Origin: Winogradskyella helgolandensis
Lineage (GTDB): Bacteria; Bacteroidota; Bacteroidia; Flavobacteriales; Flavobacteriaceae
NCBI RefSeq assembly: GCF_013404085.1
Contig: NZ_JABFHO010000001.1
Coordinates: 4,291,501-4,355,500, forward strand
Direction: 5' to 3'
DNA: 64,000 nucleotides
Shown: in pieces, positions 15,777-25,690 of the stretch
Numbering within the stretch: the first letter of the stretch is position 1
Layout of the letters: each line of letters opens with the position of its first letter
The notes under the pieces: model-generated
What the model saw: only the letters and a program-made list of their open reading frames with translations
Databases searched by the model: none
What the model was told of the DNA's origin: nothing
Position numbers and translations under genes: made by a program

Positions 15777-16850
15777 TTACGATAACTTCACTCTAGGATC
15801 TAACCAAGCATAAATAACATCTACAAAAATATTAATCGTAATAAAGATGATAGCGATAACTAAAACGGCTCCCATTATTACGGGTAAATCTAAAGTATTT
15901 AATGCATTTACAATTTCCTTCCCTAAACCATTCCAACCAAAAATATATTCTACAAAAACAGCTCCTGCCAACATCGATGCAAACCAACCTGAAATTGCTG
16001 TCACTACAGGATTTAATGCATTTTTTACAGCATGATTTTTAATCACCTGAAATTCGCTCAACCCTTTGGCTCTAGCGGTTCTTATATAATCTTGATTTAA
16101 AACTTCTAATAGTGAATTCCGCATTAATTGAATAACAACGGCTAATGGTCGAATACCTAATACGATTGCTGGTAAAATTAGGTTTTTCCATTGAATGTTC
16201 ATTTTTTCACCAAAATCATCGAGCTCATATAAACTGCCTGTCATTTCTAAATTAGTGTACTTATGCAATACAAAACCAAACAGCCAAGCGAACAGAATAG
16301 CACTAAAAAATGAGGGTACACTCATTCCAAATGTGCTTAATATTTGAATGGTTTTATCTATCCAAGTATCTTTATACAATGCTGAAATAATACCGAAAAC
16401 AACTCCCAAAATAATAGCGATTACAATAGCTGAAATCGCTAAAACAAACGTATTAGGAATAGTCTCTCCAATAATTTGAGTCACCTTTTTCCCTTGTTTA
16501 GCAAACGATTCTCGTAAATAAGGTGCTTTAATAACCGTCGTGGTATTTCCAAAACTGAATAACTTAGTTGCTGTATATTTATTAGGTCCTAAATAGGTGT
16601 AATCTTTTGGCGTGTTAGAATGAAATGATATTGGAGATAAATCATTCAAATAATATAAAAATTGTGTTCCAATGGGTTTATCAAATCCGTATTTCTTCTT
16701 TACTGCAATAACCTGTTCTTCTGATTGGTTTTGCCCTAGCATCATTTTTGCAGGATCACCAAGTTTATTGAATAAAAAGAAAATGACGGTTATTACACCT
16801 AACAAGGTGATAAAGGCATAAAAGATTTTATTGATTAAATATCTTATCAA
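15777..16850 (-). CDS. ABC transporter permease of the DppB/OppB type
   Basis: The 357-residue inner-membrane protein has an N-terminal helix (ITLLGVITVIFFLFN), a periplasmic insertion of about 100 residues and five further helices. The permease signature is RTARAKGLSEFQVIKNHAVKNAL. Such proteins form one half of a dipeptide/oligopeptide/nickel channel. No partner permease, ATPase or binding protein is adjacent, so it is an orphan or works with subunits encoded elsewhere, common for Bacteroidota. Confidence 0.9.
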   Translation of the reverse strand: MIRYLINKIFYAFITLLGVITVIFFLFNKLGDPAKMMLGQNQSEEQVIAVKKKYGFDKPIGTQFLYYLNDLSPISFHSNTPKDYTYLGPNKYTATKLFSFGNTTTVIKAPYLRESFAKQGKKVTQIIGETIPNTFVLAISAIVIAIILGVVFGIISALYKDTWIDKTIQILSTFGMSVPSFFSAILFAWLFGFVLHKYTNLEMTGSLYELDDFGEKMNIQWKNLILPAIVLGIRPLAVVIQLMRNSLLEVLNQDYIRTARAKGLSEFQVIKNHAVKNALNPVVTAISGWFASMLAGAVFVEYIFGWNGLGKEIVNALNTLDLPVIMGAVLVIAIIFITINIFVDVIYAWLDPRVKLS

Positions 16851-16924
16851 AAAAATGGGGTGTTATAAAACTCAGTTAAAACATCGTTTAATTAGAAACT
16901 GACACTAAAATATTGCGCCATAAA

Positions 16925-18019
16925 TTACAACTCAATATCTTCAATATCATTCCAATGTGCTTTATTTACGACAGTTCCTTTGTTTAATATGATAATTCCA
17001 GGATTTGCACGCACTATCGTTTTTACGACTTTCTCATCACATAGGTAAATATCAAAATCTAGATTATAATCTGCTTTTACCTGTGCTTTGTCTGCAGGTC
17101 CAGAAGACGATAAACCAATTACAGTATATTCCTTTTTCATGGCGTCATCAGCAAAAGATTTTAACTTTGCCATACCTTCACTTTCTCCTTTATTGACATT
17201 ATACATCGCAATCATCACTAATTTGTCTTTCTCTAAGAAATAACTCGTTAAGTCTTCTTCATCAGATTCTATAGAAAAATCTTGAATAGCAGGAATATAT
17301 CCTTCATCAATAGTTTTAGTTTCTACACCAACATACTCACCATCGACACTTGGATAACTTCCATTGGTTACAAATTCTTGTTCTTCACCATTGACATTAA
17401 ACGTCCATGTGTACTCTAAAATTGGTTTCTGAGCATCATCTGGAATTGCCATCTCCTCAGGTAAATTATTCCCAATGGCATAGGCTCTAAAATCTATAGA
17501 AGGTAAATGCATTAACACATGGTATCCAAACCAAAGCGATACAATAAAACTCAATAACGCAATTACGGTTGTAGGTAATTTTGAAAAAATTGGTTTGATA
17601 TGTTTTACTCCAACAAACAATATTAAAATTAACACTAGCAACACCACATCTTTTGAGAAGCTTTCCCAAGGTGTCATTGCTAAGGCATCACCAAAGCAAC
17701 CACAATCTTTTACTTTATCGAAATACGCCGAATAAAATGTTAGGAACGTAAAGAATACAATCATTAACAGCAAGCTCCAAACCGTAAATTTTGGTTTGTA
17801 GCCAATTAACAAGAAAACTCCTAACACCACTTCAAACACTACAACAAGCACTGAAATACCAAGTGCATATGGGATTAGAAATTCGATATTTAAGACATCT
17901 GAACTAAAATATTCTTCAAGTTTATACGAAAACCCTAAAGGATCATTTAGCTTTATAAATCCTGAAATGATAAATAATATTCCTGTGAAAATTCTGCTAA
18001 GTTGTACTATGTATTTCAT
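16925..18019 (-). CDS. DoxX/MauE-like membrane protein with a C-terminal thioredoxin-like domain
   Basis: The 364-residue protein has four membrane helices near the N-terminus (IFTGILFIISGFIKLNDPLG through about 150), a fifth helix near 155, and a C-terminal domain (about 200-364) with a thioredoxin-like pattern (LVMIAMYNVNKGESEG and NPGIIILNKGTVVNK) but without a CxxC. A conserved DCGCFGD lies between helices. It corresponds to the BT_3928 family of Bacteroidota. Its exact role is unknown; quinone- or thiol-linked redox is plausible. Confidence 0.8.
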   Translation of the reverse strand: MKYIVQLSRIFTGILFIISGFIKLNDPLGFSYKLEEYFSSDVLNIEFLIPYALGISVLVVVFEVVLGVFLLIGYKPKFTVWSLLLMIVFFTFLTFYSAYFDKVKDCGCFGDALAMTPWESFSKDVVLLVLILILFVGVKHIKPIFSKLPTTVIALLSFIVSLWFGYHVLMHLPSIDFRAYAIGNNLPEEMAIPDDAQKPILEYTWTFNVNGEEQEFVTNGSYPSVDGEYVGVETKTIDEGYIPAIQDFSIESDEEDLTSYFLEKDKLVMIAMYNVNKGESEGMAKLKSFADDAMKKEYTVIGLSSSGPADKAQVKADYNLDFDIYLCDEKVVKTIVRANPGIIILNKGTVVNKAHWNDIEDIEL

Positions 18020-18030
18020 AAATTCTTGTA

Positions 18031-18050
18031 ATTCCTGCGAAAGCAGGAAT
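18031..18050. repeat. Short perfect hairpin
   Basis: ATTCCTGC-GAAA-GCAGGAAT is an 8-bp stem with a GAAA loop in the gap upstream of the DoxX-like gene. It resembles short palindromes scattered in flavobacterial intergenic regions; there is no T-run to make it a convincing terminator. Confidence 0.45.
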
Positions 18051-18124
18051 CTATTTTTAGGGTTATTCTCTTATCTATTCAAATATCACTTCGACTACAT
18101 TCAGCGACCAATACTTATAACAAA

Positions 18125-18667
18125 TTAATTAGCTTCGTTTAGGTGAATTAAAGCAAAAATCGCATAATTAATCATATCCTGATAATTAGCATCAATACCC
18201 TCACTAACAAGCGTTTTTCCTGCGTTATCTTCAATCTGCTTAACACGCAATAATTTCTGTAAGATTAAATCCGTTAACGAACTTACACGCATATCTCTCC
18301 AGGCTTCACCATAATCATGATTCTTATCGAGCATTAATTGTTTGGTGAGTGCAATTTTTTCATCGTAGAGTTTAGCTGCTTCTTCAGTGTTTAAATCGGG
18401 TTGTTCTACCACTCCTTTTTCTAATTGAATTAACGCCATTAAACAATAATTAATAATGCCAATAAACTCACTTACTTCACCTTCATCTACTTTTCTTACC
18501 GCATTTTGCTGTAATCCCCTAATGCGTTGTGCTTTTATAAAAATCTGATCGGTTAGTGAAGGTAATCTTAAAATGCGCCATGCACTACCGTAATCACTCA
18601 TTTTATTTACAAAAAGCGCTCTACATTTAGCGATAACAGCATCGTATTGTTTTGAAGTATCTTGCAT
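18125..18667 (-). CDS. DUF1599-domain protein
   Basis: The 180-residue soluble protein consists of two repeats: residues about 15-75 (FVNKMSDYGSAWRILRLPSL) and about 105-175 (MLDKNHDYGEAWRDMRVSSL). Both have a xDYGxAWRxxR motif and end in INYCLMALIQL / INYAIFALIHL. This is the DUF1599 layout. The repeat resembles nucleotide-pyrophosphohydrolase-type helical folds, but activity is not established. It is divergent from folP, a conserved neighbour in Bacteroidota. Confidence 0.88.
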   Translation of the reverse strand: MQDTSKQYDAVIAKCRALFVNKMSDYGSAWRILRLPSLTDQIFIKAQRIRGLQQNAVRKVDEGEVSEFIGIINYCLMALIQLEKGVVEQPDLNTEEAAKLYDEKIALTKQLMLDKNHDYGEAWRDMRVSSLTDLILQKLLRVKQIEDNAGKTLVSEGIDANYQDMINYAIFALIHLNEAN

Positions 18668-18843
18668 TTATTACGTATAAATTTCCGTAAATTTCGGACA
18701 AATAAATTAGAAGTTCAAGGTTTCAGGGTTTAAAGTTGTTTTGTTTCGCGCTACGGCGTAAAGTCGCAAATAAAATAAGAGATAAACACGACAATTCTCT
18801 CCTAAAAACCTTTTTGGATTTTGAATTTAAAAAACTAAAATTT

Positions 18844-19668
18844 TTGAATATTAACTGTAAAGGCAAACTTATCGATTTATCCACACCAAAAGTGATGGGA
18901 ATTCTGAATGTGACTCCCGATTCGTTTTTTGATGGTGGTAAATACAAGAATGAATCTGAAATTTTGGTTCAAGTTGAAACGATGCTGAACCATGGAGCTA
19001 CTTTTATTGATATTGGTGGCTATAGTTCTCGACCAAATGCTGATGATGTAAGTGAGGAAGAAGAATTGAATCGTGTTATACCAGTAATTAAATTAATCTT
19101 GAAACATTTTCCTGACACTTTAATTTCTATTGACACCTTTAGAAGTGAGGTTGCTAAACAAAGTATTGAAGCAGGAGCTGCACTAGTTAATGACATTTCA
19201 GGAGGAAAGCTAGATAAAAACATGCTCTCTACCGTTGGAAAATTAGCTGTGCCTTATATTATGATGCATATGAAAGGGAATCCTAAAACTATGCAACAGC
19301 AAACGCAATATGATGATTTAACTAAAGAGGTGATTGCTTATTTTGCAGAACGTATTGCAGCGGCTCACCAAGAAAAAATTAATGATATTATTATTGATCC
19401 TGGATTTGGGTTTTCAAAGACCGTTGAACAAAACTTTGAATTATTGAATCAACTAGAATTGCTTCAATTGACTGACAAACCTATTTTAGCTGGTGTTTCA
19501 AGGAAATCTATGATTTACAAAACGCTAAATTCAACTTCTGAAGATGCTTTAAACGGCACAACTGCTTTAAACATGGTTGCTTTACAAAAAGGAGCTAAAA
19601 TTTTACGGGTTCACGACGTCAAGGAAGCTATAGAATGTGTGACGCTTTACAATCAGCTACAGAGTTAG
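18844..19668 (+). CDS. folP: Dihydropteroate synthase
   Basis: The enzyme joins p-aminobenzoate to dihydropterin pyrophosphate in folate synthesis. Signatures are KVMGILNVTPDSFFDGGK, IDIGGYSSRP, VNDISGG, PYIMMHMKG, IIDPGFGFSKT and ILAGVSRKSM. The TTG at 18844 gives 274 residues, the usual size; the frame stays open to another TTG at 18736, which adds 36 residues of poor similarity, and no ATG is available at the right place. It is divergent from the DUF1599 gene. Confidence 0.94.
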   Translation: MNINCKGKLIDLSTPKVMGILNVTPDSFFDGGKYKNESEILVQVETMLNHGATFIDIGGYSSRPNADDVSEEEELNRVIPVIKLILKHFPDTLISIDTFRSEVAKQSIEAGAALVNDISGGKLDKNMLSTVGKLAVPYIMMHMKGNPKTMQQQTQYDDLTKEVIAYFAERIAAAHQEKINDIIIDPGFGFSKTVEQNFELLNQLELLQLTDKPILAGVSRKSMIYKTLNSTSEDALNGTTALNMVALQKGAKILRVHDVKEAIECVTLYNQLQS

Positions 19669-19731
19669 TCTAAGACCTAGCAGGTCTATCCTATAAAATA
19701 AAAAACACAGAATATTAAATTATAACACAGA

Positions 19732-20433
19732 ATGCGCTACATCTATTTACTAATTATTCTATCCCTATTTAGTTGCAACAACGAACGTACCTTACTTCTT
19801 CCTGAAATTGAAAACGCAGAAATCACAGAAGTCTTAGACGTATCACCAGCTTATATTTTTTATGATGAAACCCAACCCGACTCCACCTTATTAAATCGGA
19901 AAAATTTAATCATTACCACGAATTGGTTAGTTAATGTGGACAAACGCTTAACGTTAAAACAAGCGATTCCTCATATTAAATTCTTACAAGATAAAAAGCG
20001 GAATGCAGAAATGCATAAAAATGAAGATGCTAAAAATTATTTTACTTGTAATGATACGAGTATTGGGAATTTGGGGTTTTTAGAGTTTACGGATGTGGTA
20101 TTCAAAGAAAAAATCAAAATTGATACAGTATATCATAAATACAATATGCCTACCGAAGAAAACTTAAAAAGAATTGCAGGATTTCACGCTAGTTCTACAA
20201 TTCCATTAATCTTCAAAGATAGTAATCACTTTGAAATTGGTGAACAAAAGTTAAATATGGATGAGCTAAAAAATGAGCTTGATAAGTTGACGGAAATTAA
20301 TTTTATTGGAATTCATTTACAGATATACTTAAGTAATAATTTATCATTTCAAGATTACATAACGATTAAAAGAAGAGTTAATTCTTTGTCATCAGATTTA
20401 ATTTCGGTGGATTTGAACGAATTCATTTATTAA
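19732..20433 (+). CDS. Putative lipoprotein
   Basis: The 233-residue protein begins MRYIYLLIILSLFSC, a type II signal with lipidated Cys15. The mature part has no domain I recognise; it contains SDLISVDLNEFIY at its C-terminus and a biopolymer-transport-like segment (LTEINFIGIHLQIYLS). It lies between folP and cdaA on the same strand with 63 bp and 208 bp gaps. Confidence 0.65.
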   Translation: MRYIYLLIILSLFSCNNERTLLLPEIENAEITEVLDVSPAYIFYDETQPDSTLLNRKNLIITTNWLVNVDKRLTLKQAIPHIKFLQDKKRNAEMHKNEDAKNYFTCNDTSIGNLGFLEFTDVVFKEKIKIDTVYHKYNMPTEENLKRIAGFHASSTIPLIFKDSNHFEIGEQKLNMDELKNELDKLTEINFIGIHLQIYLSNNLSFQDYITIKRRVNSLSSDLISVDLNEFIY

Positions 20434-20464
20434 ATAAAAAAAAGATTTTATACGTTTTGAAAAA

Positions 20465-20545
20465 ACACCCCTAAAGTCCCCTCAAGGGGACAACGGACAA
20501 ATTAAACTTTCTTGGATTGTCTTCTTGAGGGGACTTTAGGGGTGT
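20465..20545. repeat. Palindromic element with 22-bp perfect arms
   Basis: The left arm at 20465-20486 (ACACCCCTAAAGTCCCCTC...) is exactly complementary to the right arm at 20524-20545, separated by 37 bp. An A-run precedes it and a T-run follows, so it could also act as a terminator. The arm sequence looks like a mobile palindromic repeat of flavobacteria; copy number is not visible here. Confidence 0.7.
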
Positions 20546-20641
20546 AATTTTTTTTATACCGAAAAAGTAAATAAGGTAACAATTATGATTTTTTCTTACG
20601 TACTAAACATAAATTCTTAAATTAGCAGAAACACCAACCTT

Positions 20642-21424
20642 TTGGAAAACTTACAACTTTGGGATTTTAGATTTATAGACTTTGTGGATGTCTTCCTTGT
20701 GGCTATCCTACTCTATTACATCTACAAACTTGTAAAAGGTACGGTTGCCATCAATATTTTTATTGGTATTCTCATCATTTATTTTGCTTGGCGATTAACG
20801 GACTACCTCAATATGCATATGCTCTACAGCATTTTTGATGGTTTTATGAAAGTTGGAATTATAGCGCTTATCGTTGTCTTCCAACCCGAAATTAGAAAGT
20901 TTCTTTTAATGGTTGGCTCCACTAATATTGGAGGCAAACGGAATCTTTTTAAAAACTTTAAGTTTCTTAAAAATGACGATCAAACCACAACAGATGTCGA
21001 TGCAATAATCAATGCTTGTAATAAAATGGGAGCTTCAAACACGGGAGCCTTAATCGTTATTGAACGCAATAACAACTTAGATTTTCTCACCAATACAGGA
21101 GACGAAATGAATATTTTAGTGTCTCAGCCTATTATAGAGAGTATCTTTTTCAAAAATAGCCCACTACACGATGGTGCTATTATTATTGATAACAATGTAG
21201 TAAAAGCTACACGTGTTATTCTTCCTGTGAATAACGAAAAAAACATTCCAGAGCGTTTTGGCTTACGTCATAGAGCTGCTATTGGAATTACTGAAAAAAC
21301 AGATGCTTTAGCCCTTTGTGTGAGTGAAGAAACCGGACAGATTTCTTATATCAAAAATGGTGAATTCGAAATGTTTAAAAATACGGACGAACTTAGAGAT
21401 AAAATTAAACACGATTTAGGCTAG
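20642..21424 (+). CDS. cdaA: Diadenylate cyclase CdaA
   Basis: The 260-residue enzyme makes cyclic di-AMP from two ATP. Three N-terminal membrane helices (about 12-85) precede the DAC domain, with the catalytic motif SPLHDGAIII and the RHRAAIGITE motif. The start is a TTG at 20642. In Bacteroidota cdaA commonly follows folP. The stop overlaps the GTG of the next gene, so the DUF3667 genes are cotranscribed. Confidence 0.94.
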   Translation: MENLQLWDFRFIDFVDVFLVAILLYYIYKLVKGTVAINIFIGILIIYFAWRLTDYLNMHMLYSIFDGFMKVGIIALIVVFQPEIRKFLLMVGSTNIGGKRNLFKNFKFLKNDDQTTTDVDAIINACNKMGASNTGALIVIERNNNLDFLTNTGDEMNILVSQPIIESIFFKNSPLHDGAIIIDNNVVKATRVILPVNNEKNIPERFGLRHRAAIGITEKTDALALCVSEETGQISYIKNGEFEMFKNTDELRDKIKHDLG

Positions 21425-22212
21425 TGAATTGTAAAAATTGCAATAACACGCTTAAAGAATCACAGAAGTTTTGTGATGAATGTGGCGCGAAAATCATTCA
21501 AAATCGACTAAAGCCAAAAGTATTGGCTCAGCAAGTGAATGCACAGTTTATTTCCATTGACAACAAATTTCTTCGCACATTTATTGACCTTTTCAAACAA
21601 CCTGAAACTGTAATTATAGGTTACATTGATGGTACACGAAAAAAGTATATTGATGTCCTTCAATATTTTGCAATTTCATTGACATTAGCTGGTATTCAAG
21701 TATTTTTAATCACTACATTTTTTAAAGAAGCATTAGAATTTTCTCCTGAGTTTATTACAACTATTGAAAACATGCCAGAACAAGACATCAATCCTATGGC
21801 AAGTTTTAATCCAGATATCTTCACAAAATATCAAGGTTTAATATATATTTTAGGTGTTCCAGTATCCGCTTTGGCGACTTGGCTTGTGTATTATCTTTTT
21901 GGAAACAAACGCTTTAATTTCACTGAACACCTCGTCTTAAATCTATATTATTCAGCTCAAATTATCATAATAACAGCTGTATTTAGCATATTATTCTTAG
22001 TTACTGGAATGAATTACCTCATCGTATCTAGTCTCCTTGGGTTACCAACATTCATCTATTTAGGATATGTATTAAAAAAAATATTTAAAGAAGATTTCTG
22101 GAATACCATTGCTAAATTTTTAATTGTGATGGCCTTTTATGTCGTTATCTATTTTATCATAATTCTAATAGCGGCTATAGTTTTATTTTTCAGTGGTTAT
22201 TTTAAAATTTAA
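21424..22212 (+). CDS. DUF3667 zinc-ribbon membrane protein, paralog 1
   Basis: The 262-residue protein starts at a GTG overlapping the cdaA stop. The N-terminus is a zinc ribbon (CKNCNNTLKESQKFCDECG). A conserved segment FLRTFIDLFKQPETVIIGYI and YIDVLQYFAISLTL is followed by four or more membrane helices. This is the DUF3667 family, of unknown function. Its coupling with cdaA suggests an envelope role under c-di-AMP-linked control, an inference. Confidence 0.85.
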   Translation: MNCKNCNNTLKESQKFCDECGAKIIQNRLKPKVLAQQVNAQFISIDNKFLRTFIDLFKQPETVIIGYIDGTRKKYIDVLQYFAISLTLAGIQVFLITTFFKEALEFSPEFITTIENMPEQDINPMASFNPDIFTKYQGLIYILGVPVSALATWLVYYLFGNKRFNFTEHLVLNLYYSAQIIIITAVFSILFLVTGMNYLIVSSLLGLPTFIYLGYVLKKIFKEDFWNTIAKFLIVMAFYVVIYFIIILIAAIVLFFSGYFKI

Positions 22213-22215
22213 ATT

Positions 22216-22989
22216 ATGAATTGTAAAAACTGCCACACAGAGCTATCAACAAAAGACGACTATTGCAAAAGCTGTGGTGGTAAAGTGATTAGAAATCGTT
22301 TGACTTTTAGAAATCTTTTTGAGCATCTGAGTGAAACCTTTTTTAATTATGATAACAAACTACTCAGAACCTTCATAAGACTATTTACTAGACCTGAAGA
22401 CGTCGTTGGAGACTACATTGAAGGTGTACGTAAAAAATATGTAAATCCCATTAGCTACTTAGGGATTGCCTTAACACTTACTGGTATCATTATTTATTTA
22501 ATGAAAAAAAATCAACTTGAGGTAAACTACGATGTATTTAATCAAGGTATGAACCAGAATTACATGACGAAAATACAGTCGTTAACAACTGAATATGCAT
22601 CATTAATTTTCATTTCCTATATTCCGTTATTGGTTGCTGCGAGCTGGTTAATTTTAAAAAAACGAAACTATAATATTACAGAAAGAACCGTTGCCTTCAC
22701 CTATTTAATGGCTCAATATAGCATCACAAGCATTATCCCATCCATCTTTATTCTAATTATAGTGCCACAAGCCTATATGACTTATTCTATATTTGCACTT
22801 ACATTTTTAATATTGTATTTGCTATGGAGTTTATTCAGAATAAGTAAAATTCATGGCTTAGAATTTATAGGTCAGATTATGGTGTTCTTATCTTTTTTTG
22901 GCGTTCTGTACATTTTTTATATTCTAGGACTCATGATTATTGCCTTATTAACAGGACTGATTAATTTTGAAGATTTTAGACCAAATTAA
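22216..22989 (+). CDS. DUF3667 zinc-ribbon membrane protein, paralog 2
   Basis: The 257-residue protein lies 3 bp after its paralog and shares its layout: zinc ribbon CKNCHTELSTKDDYCKSCG, LLRTFIRLFTRPEDVVGDYI, YVNPISYLGIALTLTG and several membrane helices. The two arose by tandem duplication but have diverged strongly in their membrane parts. It is probably the last gene of the cdaA unit, ending convergent with the ABC exporter. Confidence 0.85.
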   Translation: MNCKNCHTELSTKDDYCKSCGGKVIRNRLTFRNLFEHLSETFFNYDNKLLRTFIRLFTRPEDVVGDYIEGVRKKYVNPISYLGIALTLTGIIIYLMKKNQLEVNYDVFNQGMNQNYMTKIQSLTTEYASLIFISYIPLLVAASWLILKKRNYNITERTVAFTYLMAQYSITSIIPSIFILIIVPQAYMTYSIFALTFLILYLLWSLFRISKIHGLEFIGQIMVFLSFFGVLYIFYILGLMIIALLTGLINFEDFRPN

Positions 22990-22995
22990 ATAAGA

Positions 22996-24765
22996 TTAAA
23001 CCACTTCAACCTTTAAAAACTGAACTTCATAAAGATTTTTGTAGTACCCTCCTTCTTGTTTTAAAAGTGATTGATGCGTTCCTATTTCTACAATTTGACC
23101 ATTATCCATTATAATAATTTTATCAGCTTGTTGTATGGTTGCTAAACGGTGTGCTATAACAATTGAGGTTCTTCCTTTTGTTATTTTATCGGTTGCATCT
23201 TGTATAAGTTGTTCGGAATGTGAATCTACAGAAGAGGTTGCTTCATCTAAAATTAAAATACTTGGGTTGGTGACATACGCTCTCAAAAACGAAATTAATT
23301 GGCGCTGACCAGAAGACAACATGACTCCGCGTTCTTTCACATTATAATGATAACCATTGGGAAGACTAGAAATAAAATCGTGAATTCCAATAGCCTTAGC
23401 TGCGTTTACCACATCCTCCTCTGTGATGTTTTCATTATTTAACGTAATGTTATTCAATATGGTATCTGCAAATAAAAACACATCTTGAAGTACAACAGCT
23501 ATCTGACTTCTAAGCGAACTCAAAGTCATATCCTTAATATCTATATCATCAACTTTTATCGTTCCTGAATTGATATCATAAAAACGATTTAATAAATTAA
23601 TGATGGTAGATTTCCCAGCCCCTGTTGCACCAACAATGGCAACAGTCTCTCCTGCGTTAACATTGAAAGAGATTCCTTTGAGAACTTCTTCATCTTTAAT
23701 ATAAGAGAAGCGTACGTCTTCAAATGAAATATGTCCTTTAAAATGATTGGCTTCAATAGTACCAGAATCATCAATATTAGCGGTTGTATCTAATACTTTA
23801 AAAACACGATCTGCAGCGACCATTCCCATTTGAAGCGTGTTAAATTTATTCGCAATTTGATTTAAGGGCCTAAATAGCATTGGAATAAACATCGTAAATG
23901 AAATTAACTCCCCTAACGTAGTTGTACCATTTTCTAAAACAGCATCAAAACCACCAACTAAGATAACCATGGCCAATGTTAATGACGCCAAAAATTCTGC
24001 AATTGGAAAGAAAATAGAATTATACCAAACAGTTTTTAACCAACCTTTTTTATGGCGTTCATTAATGGCTTTAAACTTTTTAAACTCTGTATCTTCACGC
24101 GTAAACAATTGTAAAATCTTCATGCCAGTAACGCGTTCTTGTACAAATGAATTGAGATTAGAAACCTCAGTACGCACGTCTTCAAAAGCACGTTTCATAT
24201 ATTTTTGAAAAATTTTAGTGGCAAATAACACTATTGGCATTGTTACAAAAACAATAAGACTCAGTTTTAAATTTATTAACGACATAAAACCAGCAACTAC
24301 CAACATTTTTAAGACATCACTAAAAATCATAAATAAGCCTTCCCCAAAAATATCAGCAATACGCTCCATATCTGTTACTGCTCTTGTAATTAGGATACCA
24401 ACCGAAGATTTATCGAAATACGTCATTTTAAATTTAAGCATATGCTTAAACAATTTCACTCGTATATCTCTGACCACGGATTGTCCTAACCAACTCGCAT
24501 AATAAATGAAGAGCAATTGTGAAATAACTTCCAAAATCAATAACGCAAGCATTATAACCATATAGATTACAAAGCCATTATATTCCTTATTAGCAATTTT
24601 AACGTCAATAGCTTCTTTTAAAACATAAGGTCTAAAAGCACCGAATAATGCCAAACCAATAACGCACAATAATGAAATTACAAAAACCGTACGATACGGT
24701 TGTATGTACTGTAATAATCGCGTGAATAACGAAACATCAAATATTTTTTTTCCTTTTTCTGCCAT
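22996..24765 (-). CDS. ABC exporter, fused permease and ATPase
   Basis: The 589-residue half-transporter has six membrane helices (about 20-320) and a C-terminal ATPase with Walker A GATGAGKSTIINLL, signature LSSGQRQLISFLRA, Walker B ILILDEATSSVDS and H-loop IVIAHRLAT. It belongs to the MsbA/multidrug exporter type. It would dimerise and export lipids or drugs; the substrate cannot be told from sequence. It is convergent with the DUF3667 genes and just downstream of truA on the same strand. Confidence 0.92.
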   Translation of the reverse strand: MAEKGKKIFDVSLFTRLLQYIQPYRTVFVISLLCVIGLALFGAFRPYVLKEAIDVKIANKEYNGFVIYMVIMLALLILEVISQLLFIYYASWLGQSVVRDIRVKLFKHMLKFKMTYFDKSSVGILITRAVTDMERIADIFGEGLFMIFSDVLKMLVVAGFMSLINLKLSLIVFVTMPIVLFATKIFQKYMKRAFEDVRTEVSNLNSFVQERVTGMKILQLFTREDTEFKKFKAINERHKKGWLKTVWYNSIFFPIAEFLASLTLAMVILVGGFDAVLENGTTTLGELISFTMFIPMLFRPLNQIANKFNTLQMGMVAADRVFKVLDTTANIDDSGTIEANHFKGHISFEDVRFSYIKDEEVLKGISFNVNAGETVAIVGATGAGKSTIINLLNRFYDINSGTIKVDDIDIKDMTLSSLRSQIAVVLQDVFLFADTILNNITLNNENITEEDVVNAAKAIGIHDFISSLPNGYHYNVKERGVMLSSGQRQLISFLRAYVTNPSILILDEATSSVDSHSEQLIQDATDKITKGRTSIVIAHRLATIQQADKIIIMDNGQIVEIGTHQSLLKQEGGYYKNLYEVQFLKVEVV

Positions 24766-24816
24766 CTTGTGCCGAACTAGACTCGGTATCTACTTTCCGC
24801 AAAAACGGAAATCTAA

Positions 24817-25563
24817 TTAATTATTTTTTATACTTTCAGGATATACTATTTTCACTAAATATAATCCATGTGCAGGCACTGAAAACCCAGCCTCACTCCT
24901 ACTTTTTGATGCAATAACTGCATGCAATTCTTCAACCTTCATTTTTCCTAAACCAATATTTATCATCGTACCAACAATAGCTCTTACCATATTTCTCAAA
25001 AAACGATCTGCTGTAATTGTAAAAACGAGTTGGTCATTATTTTTTGTCCAATACGCTTCCTTTATATCGCAATTGTAGGTTTTTACGTCTGTATTAGTCT
25101 TAGAAAAACATTGAAAATCTTTATACTCAAATAATATTTTACATGCGTCATTCATCTTTTCTACATCCAAAGGCATTTGTATCTGGTATGCAAAATCATA
25201 ATCAAATACATTTTTAGACGTCGAAACTTTATAATTATAGGTTCTACTTGTAGCGTAAAATCTAGCATGTATTTCTGGCTTAACTTCAAAAACAGAAGTA
25301 ACTGCAATATCCTTTGGTAAAAAAGAATTCAGTTTATAAACGATATCCATCGATTTAAAATCTCCTTCAAAATCAAAATGTGCAAACATTTGCGACGCAT
25401 GCACACCTGTATCTGTTCTGCCTGCTCCCATTATAGATATTTTGGTTTTTAATATAGTAGAAAGCGCATTTTCTAATACTTCTTGTACAGAAATAGCGTT
25501 TGGTTGATTTTGCCAACCGTGATATGCTTTACCATTATATGATAACTCTAAAAAATATCTCAA
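24817..25563 (-). CDS. truA: tRNA pseudouridine(38-40) synthase
   Basis: The 248-residue enzyme converts uridines 38-40 of the tRNA anticodon arm to pseudouridine. The catalytic motif GAGRTDTGVHA (with the Asp nucleophile), the N-terminal LSYNGKAYHGWQNQP and the C-terminal FLRNMVRAIVGTMINIG are all present. It ends 51 bp before the ABC exporter on the same strand, and the two are likely one unit. Confidence 0.96.
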   Translation of the reverse strand: MRYFLELSYNGKAYHGWQNQPNAISVQEVLENALSTILKTKISIMGAGRTDTGVHASQMFAHFDFEGDFKSMDIVYKLNSFLPKDIAVTSVFEVKPEIHARFYATSRTYNYKVSTSKNVFDYDFAYQIQMPLDVEKMNDACKILFEYKDFQCFSKTNTDVKTYNCDIKEAYWTKNNDQLVFTITADRFLRNMVRAIVGTMINIGLGKMKVEELHAVIASKSRSEAGFSVPAHGLYLVKIVYPESIKNN

Positions 25564-25690
25564 AAGATTACATTATTTTTGCTTCAGAAGCTACAAAGAT
25601 AGCGGTTTTAATTCCTAAAAAAATCCTAAAATATAAAGTTATAGTTTTCTTGTTTCCAAGAAAGAAATTTTAAAACTAGTTCAGCATAAA

